A DNA stretch of 64,000 nt. Source: Cryptomeria japonica. Its lineage: Eukaryota > Streptophyta > Pinopsida > Cupressales > Cupressaceae. The notes below the pieces were generated by a model, which worked only from the letters and a program-made list of their open reading frames with translations, did not search any database and was not told the DNA's origin. How positions within the stretch are numbered: the stretch's first letter is position 1; each line of letters opens with the position of its first letter. The position numbers were made by a program, and so were the translations under genes. This document shows, piece after piece, positions 56,010 to 64,000 of this stretch. Where the stretch lies: positions 60,474,114 to 60,538,113 of the forward strand of contig NC_081408.1 of the NCBI RefSeq assembly GCF_030272615.1. The letters run 5' to 3'.

Positions 56010-56199
56010 GGTTGATTGCAAGATCAACACAAGAATCCAGAATCTATGGTTAAGCAGACCATCCAAAAGACAGATCATTCTTCTCTTCTCATCTCATTTC
56101 AAAAACAGGGCATCGTTATTCTACCCAAACAGCAGGGCACTTTATTGAAAACCACACAACTGAAGCAAAGCAACTGTACAAAATATACAACTTATAAAT

Positions 56200-57569
56200 G
56201 GCCCTGGGCTATCAAAACTGAAATCAATTTTTGCCTCTGTCAAACACATGATTTTCATTTCCACAAATCAAAGGTAAACTGGAAGTTTCATTCACATCTG
56301 CTTGATCAATCACACATACATTTCTAATCAGCTGATCACATAAAACATAATCAACAGCATGTTCATAATCATAAAATCTTTGAAAACCAAACAAATGTTG
56401 AAAGGGTTGATCACTAGGTGACATAAGAGTGCCATACTCTTTACTATTCTTTCCCAGCTGAAATGAAAAGTGGCCTAACTTATTCTATAAGTTGAAAACA
56501 TTAGGCACATCTCTATTGCTAGTTTGCTCAAATGATGAACACTCTTCCACGATAATGGCTTGCAAACTAGAGAGGAAAACTTCCTCATAACATGACTGCA
56601 CCTCATCTTGTTGATCAAAATTTCTATTAGCACTTTGCATAAGTAAAAACACATGATCGTCACTTATCAATGGTTCATTTCCCACTTGAAAATTAGGGAA
56701 AATCATTTCAGATTTGTCATACCTTTTAAAATCAAGATCCACACAATGCATATCAAAATCTGAGTTCATATCAACATATGAATCTACATTATCACACCTA
56801 TCAACCGTATATGCACTTTCATCTTGTCCATCACTCAAATCAAATATAGAGAAAGAATCAATACCCTAAGTATCATACTTCACACCCTCAAAAACATCAT
56901 CAGTATCTAAATAGGTACTGGTTGGGTGTGAGAGTTTGGGCACATTTTTGGATGCATACCTCTGAAAATCAGCAGCTAAGACCTCTGAAATTCGTTCACT
57001 ACTTAGTGAACCTTCTTCATTTCCATTTTTCTTGGCTTCATCCTCTGAGTTGTAAACATTATCCCAACCTAATAAAGGTATTAAATCAGCAGTGCTCATG
57101 TCTCTATGCACATTTATTTCATCATTACAACAACTCGCATCCGCATCATAACCTTTATCATGCTGCTCATAAAGTGTTGCTATATGTTGCAGCATAGTTT
57201 CATAACTTTGGTTGCAAATATTTTGTGGATTGAACTTAACAACAAGGTGATCTATATCATTAAAATCTGAAACCTCAACAGGCTCATGATTACTCAAACA
57301 ATTACTTATGTTCTCACAAATTTCTTCTTGCTCTGAATACACATCTAAACTATCATCCTGAGAATAACAAACACCTTCAGCATCATAGGAGGCATATCCA
57401 ATCACAGATTCATCTCCCTCACTGTCCTCAATCTTGTGTACATTTTTAGATTTCATTCTTTCAATCTCATATATCCATTCTTTTATACATGCAACACTCT
57501 CTTCTCTAAAGGTAGTAGACCAATTAATTGAGTAAGGCTCATCAAACTCAAAAAATAATTCAATCAAAA
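56200..57569 (-). pseudogene. Acidic ORF in the interior of the giant-LTR structure
   Basis: One minus-strand frame of about 450 codons broken by only two TAG codons (near 56866 and 56483). The protein is acidic and rich in Asp, Glu, Ser, Asn and Cys. It contains F-D-E-P-Y-S-I-N-W, I-K-E-W-I-Y-E-I-E, many single Cys residues and L-L-G-W-D-N-V-Y. There is no known domain. Its upstream end runs directly into the duplicated host flank at 57570, so the first 23 residues of the longest frame (to 57639) come from copy 3 ORF2. It is antisense to the proposed element orientation. Confidence 0.5.
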
Positions 57570-57708
57570 CAACCACTTTTACACTGGTGGCTTCGCCACT
57601 TGGTGTAGTGTTAGTTACTATCGATGGAGTATTATCCACAATATTTACAGTGTCATGTGCATTGCCTTGCTCAAAAATGGTTTGTGTCGGTATAGACTGT
57701 ACACTTTT
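57570..57708 (-). repeat. Duplicate of copy 3 ORF2 flank
   Basis: 139 bp matching 51774-51912 without indels and with about ten substitutions. It ends in the same CTTTT before the second giant repeat. In this copy the ORF2 frame lacks the TGA found in the left copy. Confidence 0.85.
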
Positions 57709-60700
57709 TGTTGTTCACCAAAAGTGATAACCCAAGAACACCTGCAATTGATCTATGAAGTAGCCAATTCAATCTATGAAGAACCTCGGGGCTTGGACAA
57801 CATGACAAGGATATGAATCCTTCTACTCTTTAGGCTCTGCAAAACCTAGGTGGGTATACCTTTGATGCTTAGAATTAAACCTTTTACACACCTATGACAA
57901 CATCAACATAAACAGATAGATCTCACCAGGGCTCTAAAACAAGTAGTTTATTGTAGATGGGCTAGATCTACACATAAAACTCAACTATGCTTGAGCATGA
58001 GATAGATGAAACATTTCAAAACATAACATAAAATAAAGATATTCTTATTGGATTTTAAATTGGTTTGAGAACCCCCTTAATTGCAAGATCAATGCCTTAT
58101 CCAAGGGCAACAGAGTCACAAATCAAACTATAGATGAGAACTTACTACAGATCCATCTTAATTCTTAAGTATTCCTGCATTTAATGCCTTGCATAAAATA
58201 CATTACTCAACTCATCCACAGAAAATATCAGATCCAGAAACATAAACCTTGTTTTATTAATGTTTGCTCATAGAGTTTAAAATCTTCCTCCTTGAAGATT
58301 GCCCACAAACCAACATTACACTCACAGACACAACTGCTCATGACCAACTTGATCCTCCTTAAGAATCAGATTTGAATAAAATGAGGTTACATTTCAGAGA
58401 CAAATTCTATACGAATTTGTGCATGCCTTACATACACAAGAACCTGCAACTAAGAACACCTATAGCAAAGAATTGAACTCCATTACTGAAAGGAAAGCCC
58501 TGCCCTATAGAATCTTCAAGAATACTCAAAATTGGAAGCCATGAAAACTGGAGCCATTCTCCAAATTTCTGGAACCCTTACAAATGAGAAGAATTGAGAA
58601 TAAGAAGGAGAGGGAAGAAAATCAAATCTGCAACTGAAAATGCCAAGTGTCTCCTCTCTAACTGAATTTCATTCCCATCAAAACTACTCCCAAAATATCT
58701 GATCTTTGTCAAAATTGACTACATAATTGGATTCTTCACACTGAGAGCTTTCCGGAAACATATAATACTTCATATTTTGGCCAAAAATACAGCCCTGGGC
58801 GAATTAATCCTTCCAATGTGCACAATCATTTAAATTTTTGAATTTTCTCTATAGTTGAAACTATATCATTAACATGACTTTAATTTTAATTTTTGCCTCC
58901 CCTTTGGCCCTGATGCTTTGCCATGTGGCGGGACCTAATTCGCTAATGGGGTTGACTAGATGCCACTTGGGATGACACCTCATCACTGCCATGTCATCCA
59001 CTTCGTCACTGCCACTTGACCGCCACCTGTATGCCACCTCTGTGCCACATCATCACCACCAGGATGGGACCTACCTGCTGGACATCTGACTATACCTGCC
59101 ACATCATCGGCACCTAGACTTCACCATTTTGCATTTTGCCTTTCACCATTTCGTGGCCTCTAACGGGTGAGCATCTTTGGGCTCCGAAATCACTCAGACC
59201 GTCGGATCAACCCGAACTTGCTCGATCTTTACCATTGCTGCATTTTCACCAAACCATTTCACCATTTCGCAGGGCTTAACTCGCGTTCATCTTGCCTTCA
59301 CGAAGTCACACCGACCGTCGATCCATCTCGAACATGCTCGCTGGTTAAGTTGGCCTTGCTCTACAAAATTTTGCCCATCTACCTTGGGAAGCATGCCTAC
59401 GTGGGGTCCACGTAGTCGCCACTCAGTCGCCACCTCTGTTCACCTTGGGATCTATGCCCATGTGCATGGGGTTCGCCTTGGGTGCCCAACAACACTGTCC
59501 ATCAAAATCCTAGAGGCTTTGATATTATGTATGGCTGGAGATTAACATATAAATATCAAAACGCTCCTCCCCACAGCGAATGTGGGATAATGTGATTTTC
59601 TTGAGACTGCAAGTTTTGAGGGTTCTCTCTGAGTTTTAATGGTGTCTACTTGCTCACTTGCCACATCTGAGGGAAAGAGGATTGCTGAAGGATGCCCACA
59701 TGCCATTCTCCAAACACCACGCCTTGTATTTGATTTAAGTTTTTATTTTTTTTAAAAACATCATTTACCATAGCATTTTTTGTGATTGCTAGTAATTATT
59801 TTGCCTCCTTCTTGGCTGCCACGTGAGGATTAAGGTTAAAGTTTCTACTGCAAAAGCCACACTCCATCCCCTCAACATCTCCATCTCACCACCCACATTG
59901 CTGAAAGTGTTTTGGATTTATGCCTTCTGCTGGACATTGGATTTGGGGATACCCAACAACCATGAAAACTAGCATTTGCAATTTGCTGAAGGTTTTCAAC
60001 GTTGTTGTAGTTGCTACCAAAGGTTTCAAATGGAGGACATTTCAAATGGCTGAAGTTTCAAATGGCTCTTCAGCCTAAACACTATGCAAAGGGGGAAGAA
60101 GCAAGTTCTGAAGCTTTATGCCTGCACTTTGCATTTATTTGGAAAGACTTCAGTCTTCACACCACACCATACACCAAGGAAAACATCGAAATATACCTAT
60201 TGTTTGCATTTGCCTGAGAGTTTTCTGAATGCACTATTAACAAGATTATATTGTGCACTTGCTGAAAGTTTTTCTTTAAACCATCGCCCACCACTCACAG
60301 CAAGGAGGAGGGAGGATGCCTTTTAAATTTGCCAATGGCATTTGCTAAAAATTATTAATTTTCATTTTCACATTTCCTGAAAGTTTACATTATCCTTTCA
60401 ACGTTGCCACCAGGAGGAAAATGCTTTGAAAACCGGCCAATTGCTATTTACTTGAAAGTTATATTGCTTTTTTTGTTCCATGGTGCACCACAGGAGGAAG
60501 ACTGGCAATCTCCATTGTCAATTTGCATTTGCTTGAAACTCTTTTGTTTTTGTAGTCGCAGTCAATATGGAAAGTTGCATTGTCGGTATCTGCTTCAATT
60601 AGTTATTGACCCTGAACTTGATACGTCTCCATCATTTCAACATCTTCTTAATACTTAAATCATATAACATATGATTTAAAATAACAATTTGAACTTTGCC

Positions 60701-61926
60701 TGAAAAAAAATGCATGAAGTGGCAAGCCAGGTCAGGCCCCAAAGTGGGTCCGACTAAAAAATTCCGTTTTCATGCAACTGATCTCTGGAAATGCTTCATG
60801 AACCTTAAACATACCTCTGGAAATGATCGGCAATGTTTTCAGATCACCAAATTGAGTTTTGCAACATTCAAGCATTTACGCCACATTTTCGCATTTAATC
60901 GCGAAGACGTATTTTTCAAGGTCGTCAAAACACCTTTCTGGACCTTGCCATCTGACAGGCGTGTACTCTGATATACAAGCATGAACACTACCAAGTGGTT
61001 TCTCAAGATGGGTCCCGAGCGAAGAGATTAATTTTTGAAAATGCCCAACTGGCTTTGTCGACACTGCGGACCTGATGAAGTCAATGTTCTGGCAACACAT
61101 GATACCTTTCTTAAAAATATCAAACAACCTCCGTAGACCCTCAAATTTGAAACACAAGTACCTTGAAGTACATATTAAATCTTTGGATTCTCAGTTCGAC
61201 GAAAAGTTTGACTGGGTGCAAATGGTGCGCTCATAAAAATGGCTACTTTAACTGATATAGCACTAAAAGTACAGATCATTGAAAACGATGACTCAATGAA
61301 CCCTTTTGAAAACCGATCAAATGGATTGGCAGAGGCTTGAAACTTGAAACATAGCTCATCATTTATACCAACAATAGCTCAGAATAAACATTCTATCATG
61401 ACACCCACTAAGGAAACTTTTACACGTGTGAAACAGGGCTTCGACTAGCTGTCGAAATAGGGACCAGTCAAACCACACAAATTGCAAACGGATTTGGCTT
61501 TGAAAACTGAGAAGATGGATTCATTGGGACTTGAATTTTTGCAAGCTGACTCACATTTATGCATAGAATTGAATCCATTTTGAATTTCTTGATGAAAATC
61601 AACAGGGCAAAAGATATAATTGCTCAAAGTAGGCTACTTAATAAAACTGCATTTGTGCCTAAAATGCACTTTCAGCTCACCTCTCGAAATGGGTATCTTG
61701 TAAACTTCTCCAAACTAAATTATGAAAGTTGCACATCATTGAATAGGCCAAATGAAAGGTCTAGGACATGAATCCTGAGCCTTACCCTTTGAAAATCAAC
61801 TGGCTCCATTTTGCCCTTTCGCAAACTAGGCCATTCAAACTGACTCATTTAGGTACTTTTCTGACATGCAGAGCAAAAATTTGAATTGGGCCTATAAACT
61901 TGACTCAATTTTAATGATTCCCAACA
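57709..61926 (+). repeat. Right giant LTR-like repeat
   Basis: 4,218 bp, pairs with 51913-55991. It contains an extra block near 59285-59440 not present on the left. It ends TTCCCAACA at 61926, after which copy 3 ORF2 sequence resumes. Confidence 0.7.
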
Positions 61927-61966
61927 CTTTCCTTTATTGTCAGTTGTGTCTGTATATATATAGTTA

Positions 61967-64000
61967 CTATCGGTTGAGTTGAACAACCCAAAATACCTTC
62001 TCTTTTGATTTGTCAGGAATGGTGGAAGTTGTTGCTTTTGCAAATTCTTCTTGAGATTTAAGAAAATCTGGATTTTTCTGGAAGAATTTGGTCCAACCCT
62101 TACTGGTCTCATTTATAACCTCATTTACTCTGCCCATCATAAGGCTTATCTTTCGGGGTTTACTACTGAAAATTTTCCTATTTTCAACATCTATGCATCT
62201 TTTCATTTCATCATTGTTTATAGCACCACACATTTCCAAAAGTGCTACTTCCTTAATCTCCCTATCCCTCTTGACAACGTTAAGTCTTCTAGCCTCAAGT
62301 TTATTATAAAAAGATAGAGATATCTCCTTCCAAATTTCTACTAAGGCTTTCTTATAAATGTCCATATATAACAAAATAGCCTCTTCTATTTCATTTTGCT
62401 CATTTTCTTCTAAGTCTTCATAATACTTAGATACATTTTTCAAAATTCCATCTTTTATAATTTCATCAATTAGCTTAGCACAGGTCATTTTAGTCTTACT
62501 GGTTTCAATATCATCACCATTCTTCTTTTTTCTTGGGGTTGTTGGGGTAGATGTAACTGGTTTCCTCATTTGCATAGGCTTCCTTGCCGAAGGTGGAGGT
62601 GTAATAGGTTTAGTTGCCTTTATAACATGTCTCCACCTAGGCTCCACCTTCTTCTTCTCTACCGGTGGTTGATCCACTTTCTTCCTTTGTACCCTTCTGA
62701 AAGCTAGGGGTTCATTGTCCTCAGGGTCAAAATCAGAAGTAATGGTAGAAATGTAAGCTTCAGGCTTCTTAACTTCTGCAGTACTAGCCATTGTCATTTC
62801 TGCTGTCAGTTTGGATCCAGATCCCAGTTGAGCATCTATCTTATAAATTACATTGTGTATATATGCAAAAATCTTTTTTATTTTCTTCTCTCTTCTTTTC
62901 TTGTTAAAAATAATTTTAACTTCAAAATCCTTCTCTTGTGTTGTACCAAAATGCTCTGTTTTATCATCTAATGGGGCATCTAACAACATTTTTGCATAGA
63001 GTTCAAAAATGTTATCATCTACCTCATATCCAAGCTCTGTAACCCATATGGTCCTTGGTTCAACTGCTTCCATAAGAGTTTCATCGGTTTTTACAATAAA
63101 ATAGATATCAGTGGAGTACTTTTCCACAATGTTCTTTGATATTCTCTCTCTTTGCCTCATGTTTTCTTGGAATGTTTTGAAATACCCCTAAAGTTTCTCA
63201 TCTCTGCTGGTACCAAGCCCGGTGATTGCTTCCTTGATTTGCATACCTACTAGTATGTCATGAGCCCAATGCTTCTTCCCTAGATCAGGTAGCTCATTCA
63301 GGAAGTAAAGCATTAAACAAACAATCAAGTTACCATATCTAAAAGTTCCTTTCTTAACTCCCTTGATCTTTCCAAGGTTCAATATAAATTCACTCCTCAT
63401 CCATTCACATAAATCATATTTTGCATTGTTCCTCAACATCTGATATGCAACATGAATGCATGAACTAGCAACATAATTCAATCGGTTGGATTGAGTTACC
63501 TTATAACCTATTATCATGCTTGCAAATTTCACATCAGTGTCAGTAATTGTGTTGATCTTCATTGATCTGCTATCAGGAGTTGCACCAGTAATTTTTACGG
63601 CCTCACTGTTGGAAAATTTATTGCCAGGTTCTTGTCCAACTTTGGGTAAGTCGATGACTGCTTGAATAGCCTCCTTCGTGATCATGTAAGGCTGATCCAG
63701 CGAGATAAACTCATTGTGAACCCTGCTTAGAATGTATCTGATGACCTCATCTTTGAATTTCAGTATGTACAGAATATCGGTTAACCCTAGATCCTCAATT
63801 TCTTTGTATTCCAGCTTGATGGTTCTAGAGTGTCCCAGTACCACAGACTGATACATGCTTTTCATGTCCTCTTTGCCCAGATCCTCCAGGGTGTAGTGAA
63901 TGGATGCCCTCATGTCTTCAACATACATCACGTCATCAAGAACCCTAGAAATGCTCCCGCAGAGTCTTCTATGTTAGCAATCAGGGGAACCCCCTTGAAT
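61967..64000 (-). CDS. ORF2 N-terminal and second domains, copy 3 (best preserved)
   Basis: A single frame of about 655 codons from 63931 to 61967 with only one stop inside (a TAG near 63187). The frame is open upstream to a shift near 63950, and the real start is outside the window. Residues about 1-245 are the N-terminal domain: F-I-S-L-D, I-T-K-E-A, L-P-K-V-G, I-T-G-A-T-P-D-S-R-S, S-M-I-I-G-Y-K, C-E-W-M-R, K-K-G-T-F-R-Y-G-N-L. Residues about 330-460 are basic and Pro-rich, with K-K-R-R-E-K-K-I-K-K as a possible nuclear signal. Residues about 475-630 are the helical second domain with M-D-I-Y-K-K, F-Y-N-K-L-E-A-R-R and M-M-G-R-V-N-E-V. It ends at a TAG. Function unknown. Confidence 0.7.

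Larger units (their letters stand above)
51908..61931 (+). mobile_element. Giant-LTR insertion in copy 3 ORF2, with duplicated host flank
   Basis: Two direct repeats of about 4.1 and 4.2 kb (51913-55991 and 57709-61926) begin TGTTGTTCACC and end near CCCAA[CT]A. Flanks are CTTTT (51908-51912) and CTTTC (61927-61931), compatible with a 5-bp target duplication with one mismatch. The interior is only about 1.6 kb, carries no pol domain, and ends in a copy of the host flank rather than a polypurine tract. Orientation is judged from TATA position and a weak primer site, so it is tentative. Confidence 0.6.
49822..64000 (-). mobile_element. Pol-less LTR retrotransposon, copy 3 (3' part)
   Basis: Minus-strand element whose 3' LTR is at 49822-50643. 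Its polypurine tract follows at 50644, and ORF2 runs from beyond the right edge down to about 50992, interrupted by the giant-LTR structure at 51908-61931. ORF1 and the 5' LTR lie outside the window. The LTR aligns with that of copy 1, and ORF2 with copies 1 and 2. Confidence 0.82.

Noticed and set aside
63188-63931. Separate gene for the 247-codon frame at the right edge
   Set aside because: It is in the same frame as 61967-63160, separated by a single TAG, and the joined order matches the other copies, so it is one ORF2.

Overview
The window looks like intergenic DNA from a large, repeat-laden plant genome. A gymnosperm, probably a conifer, is my best guess. The reasons are AT-rich sequence, plant-type Copia, Gypsy (chromovirus and other) and CACTA remnants, deep nesting of old decayed elements, and no recognisable cellular gene, tRNA or rRNA in 64 kb. 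The conifer assignment is an inference from memory of similar retroelement ORFs, not a database result. Almost every long reading frame belongs to a transposable element, and most carry stop codons or frameshifts.

The most notable content is a family of LTR retrotransposons present three times. Copy 1 (minus, 1-4831, cut by the window edge), copy 2 (plus, 20186-34409, complete with 5-bp target duplication GGTAA) and copy 3 (minus, 49822-64000, cut by the window edge) share one plan. It runs: LTR with a C-tract; initiator-Met-type primer site; ORF1 with a coiled coil and four CCHC zinc knuckles; a very long ORF2 that I do not recognise; a GGGGGAGA polypurine tract; LTR. None shows protease, reverse transcriptase, RNase H or integrase. 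Their leaders, primer sites and polypurine signals match those of an ordinary Copia element in the same window, so they are probably mobilised in trans by Copia enzymes.

Layout. 1-4831: copy 1. 4832-7251 and about 16860-18550: two halves of one old Gypsy element, split by a Copia cluster. 7252-13458: minus-strand Copia with gag, protease, integrase, RT and RNase H. 13459-14080: LTR fragment of the copy-2 family. 14090-16660: two rearranged plus-strand Copia fragments. 18555-20180: an LTR-like stretch. 20186-34409: copy 2, whose ORF2 is interrupted by a 6.5-kb Gypsy-type element (24395-30874) that itself lacks pol. 34415-37125: unassigned. 37130-38228: Gypsy-type LTR and primer site. 38340-39505: end of a CACTA transposon and a transposase-associated fragment. 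40251-46737: chromovirus with integrase chromodomain and truncated 5' LTR. 46741-47830: decayed multi-exon CACTA-type transposase gene. 47831-49800: unassigned. 49822-64000: copy 3.

Copy 3 is interrupted at 51908-61931 by a structure with about 4.1-4.2-kb direct repeats that look like LTRs. The second repeat is preceded by a duplicate of 139 bp of the host element, which simple retrotransposition does not explain.

The elements nest: copy 2 was hit by a Gypsy, the old Gypsy by Copia, the Copia LTR by another LTR, and copy 3 by the giant-LTR element. Many premature stops are TAG where a CAG glutamine codon is plausible, as expected from methylcytosine decay in CHG context.
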